Notes: generated from the sequence alone by a model not told the origin. Shown: positions 43,214 through 54,665, counted from the stretch's first letter. The stretch: DNA of 64,000 nucleotides from Sphagnum compactum (GCA_965153455.1 OZ234500.1:62001-126000); one strand, 5' to 3'. A program made the numbers and translations.

Positions 43214-46147
43214 GGGTGCTATGGAGAACATGTTGGGGGAATACATTGAGAACTTGGACAACAGATTGAAGACATGATGGTAACTTATTGGGAACTTAAA
43301 AGGAACAAGGGAAAACCGAAAAGTATCCTCTTCTAAATCCCCGCCCCCAAACTGAAAAATGCAAGGCACCTTTGGCGTGTGCTCGGGCCTTCCCGTTGAC
43401 TGCAGGAAATTTCTCCTCCCAAAAGAGTTCATCACCATTTTTGGCCCGACCTTTACCCCCCACAAGTATAACTTTTTTTTTTGTTGAATTTGATTGGCCC
43501 ATGTTTAAAAGTTGAAACCCTGAGGCTTCCCAAAAATTTGAAGATTCTATGGACAGATGGAGTGCCTCCCCCTTTCGCCCACCTATATATGTGAGAAGGG
43601 GAGGACTTTGAGCAAAACATATGGGATTAAAGCAGGGTGCAATTGAGAAAACCCATGGGGAACGCATTGGCAACCTACTGGAACAAATGAAAAAACACAA
43701 AAATCTTTTTGCCCCCCCGCCCCCAACCTGACCAAACTCGAAAGGAAAAAAACAAGACACCTTGAGTGTATGCCGAGCCTTCCCATTAGTTGCATGAAAC
43801 TTCTATTGCCAAAACTTGTTGGTGCCGTTTTCAACCTTGTCTAATACCCCCATTATAAACCGGGGGTACACATTATTTATTCAATCAGGAGGTTGCACAC
43901 AACATCAGATCCGTAAAAACCTCCTTTACTTTCTTTTTCCTTTTCACATTTCTTTTTATTCTTCCTGGTTTTGGTTTTTCCCTTGATCTCTCACTTTTCG
44001 ATGATTTCAAATCGGCAAAAAACCCTATATTTCGATTTTTTTTTTGGGGGCAATTTCTTCCCCCTAGAAAAAGGACGCCCTACACCTTGGATAACATTTT
44101 TTCTTCCAATTTTGCGATGTAGCCAGTTTGGCAATGATCCACAGTTGAATTTAGCAAATTTTGATTATCGACAAGGTAAAGCAAGAAAGTAACAAATTTG
44201 AAGGGAATTTTACTGTTTTCTAAATATTTGTTTCCTAGAGTTGTATAGTTTCCATTGTCGTGGGTTTTCTATAGATGTTTTCCCCATTGGTTTTATTAAT
44301 TTGTATATATATTTATTTTTTATTTATTGTGCTTGCTAGAAAGGTTGGTATCTTATCTCTTATTTCATCCGTGGTTTTCATTTTCTACGATGTTTGCAAA
44401 AAACTATTTCTTTGCTGTGTATTTTTTCTTTTTATTCTGTATGGTCAATTATTAGATTTTAGGGGTGTAAGTTTTCAAATAAAACGTAGTTTCTTTGCCT
44501 TCTTTTTCTTCTTACAAATTTTGTTATCAATCTCATTTGTTTATGTTTTTTTTTTTACAACCTTTTTTTTGGGTATTTGTAACCTTTGACAACCTTATTT
44601 TTGTTTTTTTATATTTTTTGGTTTCTTTTTTTCTTTTTTTTTGGTTTTTCAAATATGTAACTAGATCGATAATACTTATAAAAAAAATTTACATGTAGTT
44701 ACGATAATTCCTTTGAGCTATGCTTCAAATTGTGATTGCACATAACCGCATCCCTTGTTTTTATTTGTCTTTCGCAGGGGAGCCAACGAGCATTTCGATT
44801 GCGACACGAACGAACCGCATTCAATGATTAACCTAGATTGCAAGATCATTTGCGCGACTCCTACGTCCTATTCCTTCTTCCTAACCTCGAGCATGTAGTG
44901 TTTATGAGCAAATTTTAGCAATGTTTGTGTTGATATTTCTCGAAATAATCTAACGACCAAAAACCTTGGATGCAAGATTTACATCGTGCCGGAGATATCT
45001 TTGTAATCAAAATGGATGATCTCACGTAAAACATTTTCTACCAATCGCAGCTGAAAGAAAATGTGCATGAAATTTTGGGCTTGTCATTCACAATATCAAG
45101 ATCTCACATCAAAGGAAGTAAATAAGTTCTGAGAATCCTATGATCTCGAACGTGTCATTACAGGTGGGCCAAGATTTTTTGCCTAAAATGAAACAGGCTT
45201 CAAGGTAACTCAATGCAATATAAAAGATTGCATACGGTGGTCGACCCATTGAATCATTCACGTAAAGGTTATTTTGACAAAGAGTTGACATATACTTGAA
45301 TCACACAGCCCTTGTTCCTTCCGTGCTCAATTCTCAAACTCGTGTGCCTAGAAAGGTGCGTAATTAGTTTTTTGTTATCGTCAATCCTTTTGATGGCACT
45401 AGGTTGATCATTGATTGTAGTTGGTTTTTTATCGGCGTTTATGATCTTGCAAGAGGCATCAATTTTCTGTCCATTTGTTTCAAAATATTTTCTGTCTTAT
45501 AATTGTATTTTTTGCAGATGGGAGAACCCGAAGCCACCAACCTGATGGACATGCCTTCAAATGTTCGAACTAACATCCTCAAGTTTTTATGGGCCGGGGA
45601 ATACGATGCATGGGAATATGAGGAGAATGGTCGCGTTTTAATGATCGACCTGCATAAGTTGCTTTCCCCTGTCACTGATGAGAGGGAAAAGCAAATGACA
45701 GACATTCTGGCCCATGTTGAGCTCGGGGTGGTTAACCATCTCGTCATCCTGGCATACTTAGAATCCACAGAAAGAAATCGGTTAAGCAGACATTGTTACA
45801 CATTGTATTACCCCCTAGAGGTAGAATGGTTCCCAGAACTTGATAATCTGGTCCGAAATCCGCCTCCGAACATGCTCGTCACTATTAAAACGCATGGTGA
45901 CGACATCCCTGTGGTGCATCCTGACGACATATATGGAACGCCTGCTGGTGACGACATTGATGACAAGAAGGAATAGATTTGTCATCATAATAGTAATCAT
46001 TCATTTTTGTCGGCATTACGAAAAAAAATGCTTGTGATAGTTTTAAGTGCGATGTGGATATTTGATGTAAAAGCAATGACAGCTCAAAAGATACTAATTG
46101 TTCATTGTTGCAAGCATCATGAAAAAATACTTCTGATGGCTTCGAAG
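43214..46147 (+). mobile_element. 2.9 kb element, copy 1 (direct)
   Basis: Inverted relative to 60925-63803. The left edge starts at GGTGCTATGGAGAACATGTT and the right edge ends near AATACTTCTGATGGCTTC. Alignable along the whole length with small indels; by eye the flanks around the gene are roughly 85% identical. It contains T-rich tracts, a TATAAAA (about 45220-45226), a conserved donor GAAAG|GTGCG (about 45356) and the ORF at 45518. No transposase, reverse transcriptase or terminal inverted repeats were recognised, so class is unknown; it may be a segmental duplication carrying a gene. Confidence 0.6.
45518..45976 (+). CDS. Small acidic protein of unknown family, element copy 1
   Basis: ATG at 45518 directly follows TTTTTTGCAG, so the CDS exon starts right after a 3' splice site. 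A conserved donor at about 45356 and TATA box at about 45220 suggest a gene with a 5' UTR intron. The 152-residue product starts MGEPEATNLMDMPSNVRTNI and contains LHKLLSPVTDEREKQM, ILAHVELGVVNHLVILAYLE, YYPLEVEWFPELDNLVRNPP and an Asp-rich tail. The opening LMDMPSNVRTNILKFL faintly recalls an F-box helix, but I do not assign it. No signal peptide or membrane segment. The homologue at 61122-61526 keeps the frame. The upstream extension of the open frame to 45503 precedes the splice site. Confidence 0.65.
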   Translation: MGEPEATNLMDMPSNVRTNILKFLWAGEYDAWEYEENGRVLMIDLHKLLSPVTDEREKQMTDILAHVELGVVNHLVILAYLESTERNRLSRHCYTLYYPLEVEWFPELDNLVRNPPPNMLVTIKTHGDDIPVVHPDDIYGTPAGDDIDDKKE

Positions 46148-46570
46148 TTAATGTTTTTTTTCCCCTCCTTCATTTGACATGTGGAAGGGTTAACTTTTAT
46201 AAATTACTTCTTACTGTTTAAGGGGGCAAGGTGAGTTGTTTTACAGGTTCAGTTTGATTGTTCACGGGAAGAGGGTGCGCCTTTATTTATGTATTTTAAT
46301 TTCTTTTACTGTTGAACGGGAGGGGTGCAGGTTAATGTTTTTCTTTCTCCTTCATTTGACATGTGCAAGGAGGGGAAGAGGGGAGGAGGTTTTTATATTT
46401 TTCAAAACTTTTTTTTCATTGTTTGTCAACCTTTTTTTTTCTTAAAAAAACTTTGTTTTTCATTGTTTAACTTCTGTTTGCCTACTTGTTTTTCGTCGAC
46501 ATTCTCACGTTTTTCGAATGCCATCTTGTTGATTTCATGTGTGGACTCTCTCCGTCTCACTATAAACTAA
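46148..46570. repeat. Repeat D, reverse orientation
   Basis: Contains CTTCATTTGACATGTG (about 46170 and 46352), TTACTTCTTACTGTTTAAG and TTTTACTGTTGAACGGGAGG, the reverse complements of repeat D words at 15.1-15.4 and 17.1-17.7 kb. Two cycles are visible. No gene. Confidence 0.65.
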
Positions 46571-46633
46571 GGTCGTCGTCTTGCTGCCATCACCAGTATG
46601 TATGATTTGTTCAATCCATATCAATTTACACCT

Positions 46634-47895
46634 TCATGGGCACCCCTCCTGAGTTGCAAAAAGCTTGAAGGCAAGGTCCTCGTGCAACCTTTTTGTTGCG
46701 CATAGCAGACAAAAGGCTGGCATCAACTCGAGCAGGCATTGAAAGATGCCATATATGACCTTCATCTTCAATTCAGTCAGTAGTTTAGGGGAAATAAACT
46801 TGACAATGATGTAACACAATTGAAAGACAACAAACACTGAAACTTCGGTTCTGCAACACTTCTGCAAGGTTAGCAGTCGGTGTCAAGAGGGTACCATCAA
46901 TTCTGCCTGAAATTCATTAGCAACTGCCTTATAGCTTCCGTAGCCTCCTCTCGAGAGGCCACCCTTTTCAGCTTTGAAAAAACCTCCCCCTTCACAATAT
47001 CTTCTAAGCAGAAGTCGTAATTCAGTTCTGGTTCTTTGAGAAAACCAACAACCCAATTCTGATTCCAAATGCATATTTTTGCATGGCTAGTAGGTTTAAA
47101 TCCTCTCAAACACTCTTTTAAAACCTGCTCTGTATGTCTGCAGACTTCTGAGCTGATGGAGGAGATTCACCATTCACATGTTTGTACTGTGAAATCTATT
47201 GATGTGGTTTACAAGAGCAATGTCAATTGGGGGATATGTCAACCGAACATGTTCTCAAAGACTTGTCTGTTCCTAGGGTAGCATGATAGGGCTTTTAACT
47301 GTCTTGTCTTACGTGAGGGACAAGAGCTTGATCTAGACAAACCTTTAATTAGTGGAGGTAGGCCTGAGGGCTCAAAACGCAATCTGAGATTTCAGAACGC
47401 CACGTGGGATAATTCGAGTATGTGATGAGCAGGTATGTTGCTCAGAGAAGAGCACACTGTCAAAACAGAAAAAAGGCACAAATAGAGACTTTAGCAATGT
47501 CCTGATCTGAGACCCATGAATTTGTCTTTCTACTTGCAGTTGTTGTTTTGAAGGCAAGAGCTGCAGAGATTGAGAGTACACCAATGTTCCCATTGTCCAC
47601 GCACTCTCATTTGATCCTGAGGCAGCTAACAGCTTTGCCAATGCCGCATCTGGTCCATCTTCCTCCTGCATAGCCAAGCTCCCTAGCATCAATTCCACAA
47701 TCATGAAACCACAATCCTGCTGAGCTCAAGAAGGGTATGTAAAAGAGGAGCAGTATGTACCTTGGAGGAGATTCCGGAGGAAACTGCGAGAGACCTTAAT
47801 TTGCCATAATGCTGACATGCTATCTTAAGCAAACCCCAAAGGAGCCGCATTGAGTCTTGTGGTGAGCATGAGGAGATGCAGTCATCAATGGCCAA
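46634..47895 (-). other. Candidate spliced gene of unknown family
   Basis: Minus-strand exon-like stretches: 47895-about 47760 (MAIDDCISSCSPQDSMRLLW, then GLLKIACQHYGKLRSLAVS, ending SSK|GTACAT), about 47710-47540 after a GCTCAGCAG acceptor (MIVELMLGSLAMQEEDGPDA, LAKLLAASGSNESAWTMGTL) and about 47080-46905 (VVGFLKEPELNYDFCLEDIV, KLKRVASREEATEAIRQLLM). The helical S-P-Q-x5-LLWGLLKIA pattern faintly recalls helical-repeat (RAP/FASTK- or OPR-like) organelle RNA-binding proteins, but this is a guess. The exons look like folded-protein sequence and may belong to one gene. Confidence 0.4.
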
Positions 47896-48108
47896 AAGTT
47901 AGGAAAATCAACGTAAATAATGCAAGATTTAGATTTGGTTTTCAGTTTGTAGCCAAAAGTATAGAAGGATGATTAAACATTTGTGTAAATATCTATTTTA
48001 TACCCAGATTTGGCTAAATATTCCTTAGGATGATTGCCACTTTGCCTACATCCAAAAAATAATTCCTTACAAAAACACCAAGTTATTGTTACCCAAGTTC
48101 TATTCATG

Positions 48109-48518
48109 CAAGATATCGGCCACAGTGAACCAGCAACCACCAGTGCACCATGAAGGATGAATCATGGTAAGTGGTCGAGAAACAGTTTTATGTTGGCTTG
48201 CAGTTCCCAAGCTAACCATGGTGGTTAGCTCTGTTGTTTTTTTTTTAAAACCTATCTACTAACAACCCACAAGCAGGTTGTTAGTAGGTAGGTAGTAAAA
48301 GCAGCCTTGAAATATGTTAAAACCATTTACTTACCTAGTAGTTACCTATTTTCCTACCTACCTACCTATGTATGAGACCTATTTCCTACAGAAAATTGGT
48401 TACTAAGGTGAAACCAAATATTTACCTAAGTTGAGGTGGATGAGGTTCATCCACAACTGAGTAAGAATGGGCATCCAGTGGATGATATATTGGTGGGTGC
48501 TGGTTCATCATGGCCGTG
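48109..48518 (-). mobile_element. MITE copy 1 with about 24-bp terminal inverted repeats
   Basis: The ends GGCCACAGTGAACCAGCAAC and (reverse complement) GGCCATGATGAACCAGCACC form imperfect inverted repeats. The interior has (CCTA)n and GTTGTTAGTAGGTAGG words. It is the reverse-orientation homologue of 54666-55056. No coding capacity. A target-site duplication is not clear for this copy. Confidence 0.7.
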
Positions 48519-49270
48519 CTTTTTGTTATGGTTTGTTGGATGATAAATATATATTGGTCTACAAGTATGAGCAACAAATTTGTGCTACAAGCCTAATGTG
48601 AGAAAGACCTAGTTTAGTGGTGGTATTGCCTTAACCAAGAGCTGACAGAGTGGTCGGTAGTGTAGGTAATGCAAAAGCTGAAAGCAAAAGATAGTTTAAG
48701 TAAAGAGCTGATGAATGCTATTCAAAATTTGCAGTTGCAACTTACTTACTGCTTTATGTCTCTGCCCCTTTTTGGGTCTTACTTTCAGACATAGAACTAA
48801 CTAGTTAGTTCAGAAAGGACTTCCAAAAATAGCCAAAAAACCATTTGGTTTGGCCTTCCGATGCTACTAGTAGTAGCCTCCATAGGGTTTGGGGTAGAAT
48901 GCATTACATGCTGCCACATTTGCAACATTTGTTTAGGTTTTTTGGTGAGGGGTTTTCAGGGTTTAGTTAGGGGTGTCTCTTCTGAGATTTCCCCTCATTT
49001 TCTGTGCTTTTTTTCTAGCATGGGCATGGCTTCCAAGATGGGCAACATGAAGGGGAATTTGTTTTTTAAAGTGGGTTTTGTATTTCGAACATGGAAGGCT
49101 AGAAAGAAGAAGGGCCCTGAAATTAAATGTGCAAGAGAAAAATAATGGCATTTTGGGAATATGAGCTACGTGTTTTGCAATTATCTTTGTCATGGTTGCC
49201 ATTCTTTTGTCAAAAAAGTTAACCAACTATTTTCTTAAATCCTGATGAATAAATACATATCCATTTTAGA
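48519..49270. other. No recognised gene
   Basis: Mixed AT-rich intergenic DNA. The short frames at 48861-49145 (+) and 48963-49226 (-) have no motif. Confidence 0.4.
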
Positions 49271-49277
49271 AGCTCGT

Positions 49278-50548
49278 ACAGACCAATCGATCGGGATCGA
49301 TCGATCGGTCTGTAGTGCCATAAAGCTCAGCCCGGCCCGAGGCATCCACCAATGCTCCAACCAAGGCATTGGTGCTCTCAACAATGACACGAAAGGATCT
49401 TGCACAATCAACAGATTGGGGGTGGACGCCTCGAGAATGCTGATCCGGCTCCTACAGACCAATCGATCGGGATCAATCGATCAGTCTGTAGTGCCATAAA
49501 GCTCAGCCCGGCCTGAGGCATCCACCAATGCTCCAAACAAGGCAGTGGTGCTCTCAACAAGGACACGAAAGGATCTTGCACAATCAACAGATTGGGGGTG
49601 GACGCCTCGAGAATGCTGATCCGGCTCCTACAGACCAATCGATCGGGATCGATCGATCGGTCTGTAGTGCCATAAAGCTCAGCCCGGCCAGAGGCATCCA
49701 CCAATGCTCCAAACAAGGCATTGGTGCTCTCAACAAGGACACGAAAGGATCATGCACAATCAACAGATTGGGGGTGGACGCCTCGAGAATGCTGATCCGG
49801 CTCCTACAGACCAATCGATCGATCGGTCTGTAGTGCCATAAAGCTCAGCCCGGCCCGAGGCATCCACCAATGCTCCAAACAAGGCATTGGTGCTCTCAAC
49901 AAGGACACGAAAGGATCATGCACAATCAACAGATTGGGGGTGGACGCCTCGAGAATGCTGATCCGGCTCCTACAGACCAATCGATCGATCGGTCTGTAGT
50001 GCCATAAAGCTCAGCCCGGCCCGAGGCATCCACCAATGCTCCAAACAAGGCAGTGGTGCTCTCAACAAGGACACGAAAGGATCTTGCACAATCAACAGAT
50101 TGGGGGTGGACGCCTCGAGACTGCTGATCCGGCTCCTACAGACTAATCGATCGGAATCGATCGATCGGTCTGTAGTGCCATAAAGCTCAGCCCGGCCCGA
50201 GGCATCCACCAATGCTCCAAACAAGGCAGTGGTGCTCTCAACAAGGACACGAAAGGATCTTGCACAATCAACAGATTGGGGGTGGACACCTCTAGACTGC
50301 TGATCCGGCTCCTACAGACCAATCGATCATAAAGCTCAGCCCGGCCCGAGGCATCCACCAATGCTCCAAACAAGGCAGTGGTGCTCTCAACAAGGACACG
50401 AAAGGATCTTGCACAATCAACAGATTGGGGGTGGACGCCTCTAGACTGCTGATCCGGCTCCTACAGACCAATCGATCGGGATCGATCGATCGGTCTGTAG
50501 TGCCATAAAGCTCAGCCCGGCCCGAGGCATCCACCAATGCTCCAAACA
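49278..50548. repeat. Minisatellite, 8 units of 149-176 bp, each with a GATC-rich hairpin
   Basis: Units start (at ACAGACC) at 49278, 49454, 49630, 49806, 49972, 50138, 50314 and 50463, giving lengths 176, 176, 176, 166, 166, 176, 149 and a partial last unit. Each has the palindrome ACAGACCAATCGATC / GATCGATCGGTCTGT followed by a conserved body (CATAAAGCTCAGCCCGG to CTGATCCGGCTCCT). All length differences fall in the palindrome. It probably lies in an intron or the 3' flank of the minus-strand gene at 50700-51450. The open frames across it are repeat artefacts. Confidence 0.95.
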
Positions 50549-50699
50549 CATAATTCATTGATATAAGTATCAACTGAGAGCGCATGACATTCCAAAATGA
50601 CTGATTTGCAGAGAGAAAAAGACCCGTTGTTTTCTTTGCTTTTGTTTTGAAGCATAAAGAGGGTAGGGTGATCTCAAGCTGCAGATAGATACCACATAC

Positions 50700-51450
50700 C
50701 TACAGTCCAATTGTACTGAGCTGAGAACTGAACTCCATTGGATGTGTTGACAGAGACGACGAAGGAACGCTGGCCATCAAGCAGGTTCACAAGAGAATCC
50801 TCTCGGCCAGCACAATGCTCAAAATTTCTCTGATCCAAGTGCAGTGTTTTGCCGCCACCCAGCCAGTGAGAGTTGTCATCAGTGAACTATAATAACAGTC
50901 TAGAACTTGACAACGGGCTTCACCAGCCTTGCAGAAGAGGACTGTCATCTGCCGTAAATTAGGTTTGTTATGTGCAGGTTGGGGACATGAACAATCCAAA
51001 GTGCTTATCAAATCTCTGCGAATGCAACAGCAGAAGGAGCAGCAGCTCCCATGGTTTACAGCTTGAGGATAGAGGAGTGCAAAAATAGGAAGCAAGTCTA
51101 CTTACCTGATCTGCTGCAAGAGCATCAACAAAATGCCTGCCTACCTTGCATCGAATTGAGCACAGAGTGGCACACGTATCAATGCTGCTGCCGCTGCCAT
51201 TTGCAGCACTTGTCAAATTGGAGCGAAATGTCACACTTGTGTTGGAAGTGTATTTGGCAGGTGCTTCCGTGAATGTAATTCTCCGTGTCTGGGCTTCTTG
51301 TAGTAAGTCTGGAATCACAACAACAAACAAGAGCAAGGCAAGAAACCTCCCAATGCAGACATGAAGCAGCTTACAGGAGGAGGAGGTACCCACGCATGAT
51401 TCTTGGTAACCAAGCAACCACAAGAAGAAGCTAGCTCTGGCTGTGATCAT
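50700..51450 (-). CDS. Secreted/extracellular Ig-like (beta-sandwich) domain protein, partial
   Basis: Exon 51450-51145 starts at ATG with a hydrophobic N-terminus (FLALLLFVVVIPDLL) followed by ITFTEAPAKYTSNTSVTF, then RSNLTSAANGSG and CATLCSIRCK|GTAGGC. The second exon, 50829-50700, reads RNFEHCAGREDSLVNLLDGQ, RSFVVSVNTSNGVQFSAQYN and WTV|GTATGT in matching phase. The scheme F-x-x-x-P-x-x-x-T-x-x-x-x-x-x-F, paired cysteines and LxDGxxxFxVxVxTSNG....YNWTV is that of Ig-like repeats in plant and algal surface proteins. NTS, NLT, NGS and NWT sequons support an extracellular location. Further exons should lie below 50.7 kb, beyond the minisatellite, but were not found. Identity beyond the fold type is not claimed. 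Confidence 0.5.
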
Positions 51451-51514
51451 CACGCCTTCTAAGTGGTCAGCCTAGTCACGTCCTCCACTGCTGCTGCTGC
51501 CGCCGCCCAACATT

Positions 51515-51599
51515 CTCGTTTGCATAATGCTTCCAGCTGCTCATGATCAATCCTCTATCCTTACTCACCGCCCAGTGCGTAAGGATAGAGGATTGATCA
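51515..51599. repeat. Perfect 21-bp hairpin made from a duplicated segment
   Basis: TGATCAATCCTCTATCCTTA+C (51544-51564) and its exact reverse complement (51579-51599) are separated by a 14-base loop. The left arm and loop, with 29 bases before them, repeat at about 53831-53896, where the right arm is absent. Confidence 0.9.
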
Positions 51600-52337
51600 A
51601 TGCTTGCTGAGACTCTGGGATGGCTGTCCAAAGACGGCACTGTTCGATCTGAAACACAAAACCAGGAGTTTTTGACATAAGCCCAAAAGCCAAGACTTGA
51701 GAGCTGGCCCATCTCAAAATCACTGCGTGCCCACCCACAGGAGAAATCTTCAGATTGCAAGCAAAATCCTCAGATCCTCATCCCTAAACCCACATATTTG
51801 TCAAACTGAGATTCATTGAAGATGCTTATATTACAGCTGAGCAAATCCAGCGAACCTTTTTCCTTCAAGTCTCTCTCCAACCCTAAATCTCATCAGGACT
51901 ACCGATTCCAGTCTAGCCGGTTCAAAAGGAATGCACACGCATACCAAAGTGAACAAGAACACTAGAGTTTGCAGTTCTCTAGAAGAGATTTCCTGCTGCA
52001 TCAGTGCAGAATCCTCTTCTCATTGAGATTCGAACCCTGCCTGATGGAGTTTGAGTGGAAAGCCCAACTTGCAGAGAATAAACAATTCCAAGCATTATTT
52101 GCTTGTAAGTAGCAGGTATAACAGCTCCATCTCCAGAGACAAGCAGCTTCAGATGATCAAGCAACAACACCAATGTAACAAAGTAAGACCCATGGTAGTA
52201 GCAGATACCCGTCCATCCATGGACAGACTTTCTGGAACAATTACTGCTATACGAGCCAAACCCAAAACTCAAAAGGTTTGGGCATCTGATCTCCTTGTCC
52301 TCTACAAATGCTAGGCAAATGTGCAGGGAGAGAGTAC

Positions 52338-52754
52338 CCGTGGCTGGGAAAAGAAGAGGCAGATCGGGACAGTGCTCCAGCCTCAGTCTGGGCAGGGGAA
52401 ACCATATTTTCTGGCAAAGGTGGTGATGCTCGTTGAGTACAAGATTCAGACTCTCCCACTTTGAGTCCATTCAAACTTGATGCCATCACCTGTGAACCTC
52501 AGTGCTACAAGTTACAACCACGGGCTACCCTCTAGGGTTGAACAACATGAAGTCTAGCAAAATGCACTTTTGAGATCGACCATAAAGGGCCGTGGAAGGA
52601 AGTATAGTGAACACATGAGAAACCTACCTCTGTAAGATAGAGCTTGTGAACATGGTAATTATCATAGTAGATTTCATCTTCAACCACCCGACTCCTTTTC
52701 CCAGTCATTGCAGAACTTGAATCTCGACCCATATTGCTGGGCAAATCTGCTCCT
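52338..52754 (-). CDS. Conserved-looking plant protein, two consecutive exons
   Basis: Exon 52754-52628 (acceptor TTGCAG|, donor |GTAGGT) encodes MGRDSSSAMTGKRSRVVEDE, then IYYDNYHVHKLYLTE. Exon 52489-52338 (acceptor CACAG|, donor |GTACTC) continues as VMASSLNGLKVGESES and PENMVSPAQTEAGALSRSAS. A KRSR basic patch suggests nuclear localisation. The (H/Y)xHKxYL(T/S)E(V/I)MASSLNGL(K/T)VG motif seems to me shared by a small uncharacterised plant family, but I cannot name it. It lies upstream of, and on the same strand as, the Ig-like exons; whether they form one gene is unknown. Exons at 53.9-54.2 kb may be its 5' part. Confidence 0.45.
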
Positions 52755-52759
52755 CTGCA

Positions 52760-53830
52760 ATAAAAATTCATAAGCCCCAAAATATCAGAAAAATAATAAC
52801 CACCACCCCTGCCTTGCTGGTTCACACACCTGCCTTCTTAAGTATTGGCAGCAAAATTCTACTGCAATGTTCCAGATTCAAAATTTCAAAAAACCTTGCC
52901 ATGCATCAGAATTTCACAAACGTTCAAATGCATCAGAAATTCACAAACTTTCCAATGCTTTTCAAATGAGCTGACAGGCTGGCAATGGTTAGATAGGTCT
53001 TGAGGGATTTTGATTCCAAATGCACAAGACAAATGTGAGTTGAGGTGAGTTGTATCCTTGAGTGATTTAGATCATGGATGCACACAAAATTTCAAGCAGT
53101 TCATGGTGCTTATTATGTGTGGCTTGTAACCTCTAACTCCTAGAGCTTGCTGGGCTAACTGCAGGTCCTACATTCGAAATGCTAGGGTCTGACATTGTGA
53201 TTTGCTTCACTTTGCACGGTGGAAGGTCTTGACACAAGAAACAGGTTTCTGTTCAGTGATGATATTATGGTCAAATTTTCTCAACAACAGATTGCCAGAC
53301 TCTCAAGAATTACTTACCTGCTGCAACTCAGATACCAAAGGAATGTATCGGAAAAATGTGCAAGATCTACAAGCTGTTTTCATAAAGCCAGTGTTCTCTG
53401 GTCTCCGAAAGAAATGCTGCTAGGTACTAGGGAGATTGCGATATAAAAACAAGTGACCAAAAAAGGTAGTATTCTCTCTCTCTTCCCCTCCCCCGGATAC
53501 CACATCTGTAACATCGAAAGCAAGAAGAGGCACGGGAGGAGTTGGAAGGCAAAACGTGTACATGGAACCGAGGCGAGGCTCCGAGCGACTCATAGGCATT
53601 CTTCTTAAGCGATCGGGCAGAGGGGAAAGAGACGAATCTCTCATGGCCAACAAGCTGAGAGCATCGGTCTGCCCTCGAGGTGTTCAACGTACCTCTGGAC
53701 AAAGATTGAAACGCAAAACCTCACGCAACAATCGGCATCGCTGTGAGCACAGTCCGTCGTCGACGTGTGTACACTACTGCAGCGTCGTTGTCGTCACTCT
53801 TTAGCACGTCGAAAACTCGAAACTAAAACC
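52760..53830. other. No recognised gene
   Basis: Intron-like or intergenic sequence with short frames on both strands (53202-53446 +, 53420-53702 -) and no motifs. Confidence 0.4.
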
Positions 53831-53880
53831 CTCGTTTGCGTAATGCTTCCAGCTGCTCATGATCAATCCTCTATCCTTAC

Positions 53881-54332
53881 TCACCGCCCCCAGTGCGACA
53901 GCCGATGGAATTGCAAGCCATGAAATCTAGTTTTAAGAGCTGAATCTCGATCATGTATGCTGCTGGTGCTGCCCTGGAAGAAGCCGGAGGTCCAATATTG
54001 ATGAATGGTACTAGACATCATGAGTTCTTCTTCTGACAATGTCTTCTGCACAAACAACCCTAACCAGCTCCCGAGTTTCTCCATCAAGCTCCAGTCTAGT
54101 ACGATCAGGTTGTACATTTAAAACTCCCTGAGCATCTACAACTAAGTACAACATAATACTCCCGGAGATGAGAAGGCAAACCTTGAGGAAGCCCCGCAGC
54201 AGCACACGCCATGATCATAGATCGTCCACACTCACCGATGCGATCCAAAAACCTAAAATAACACTCATTCCTGCTGCTGCTCTTCTCTCTCTCTCTCTCT
54301 CTCTCTCGATGATACTTACTACACAGCTTCAA
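53881..54332 (-). other. Possible 5' exons of the minus-strand gene(s)
   Basis: Open minus-strand pieces include RSMIMACAAAGLPQG before a possible donor (about 54180) and VQPDRTRLELDGETRELVRV (about 54110-54020). A GA/CT microsatellite at 54283-54308 lies in the presumed leader. The arrangement resembles a plant gene start, but the family is not recognised. Confidence 0.3.
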
Positions 54333-54389
54333 AAGGGGCTGTCGAAGGCGGCACCACGGGAACCAAAACGACCGTCGTCAATCCAGTGC

Positions 54390-54500
54390 CATGAAGAGAG
54401 AGAGAGAGAGAGGGCGAGCCACCGAGCGTCCGAGGCGAGCTCCCTTTGCGACCGACCGACTGAGCGTCCGAGGCGAGCTCCCTCTGCGAGCGAGCGAGAG
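54390..54500. repeat. (GA)n and 38-bp tandem duplication
   Basis: A GA run (54392-54411) is followed by two copies of GAGCGTCCGAGGCGAGCTCC starting at 54424 and 54462. Confidence 0.85.
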
Positions 54501-54665
54501 AGGGAGGAGCGAGAAGGCGAGAAGCAAGAACGGCCATGTGCTGCCCTGCCAGTAAAACTCACACGCGTTGGTGGCAGGCAAGGCCACCCTCAGTTAAGCT
54601 AACGGACCTACTACCATTCCAGTCCAGTTAACAATTAACTAGCTGCAAACGGAATCATGTACCTT

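Noticed and set aside
49278-50548. CRISPR-like array
   Set aside because: Units are contiguous 149-176 bp repeats without unique spacers, in a eukaryotic genome.
49245-50585. Overlapping frames on both strands across the minisatellite, with repeated peptide words
   Set aside because: Period not kept in frame between units; the frames follow from the DNA repeat.
54168-54602. 144-codon plus-strand Arg/Glu-rich frame
   Set aside because: Caused by CT/GA microsatellites and a short tandem duplication.
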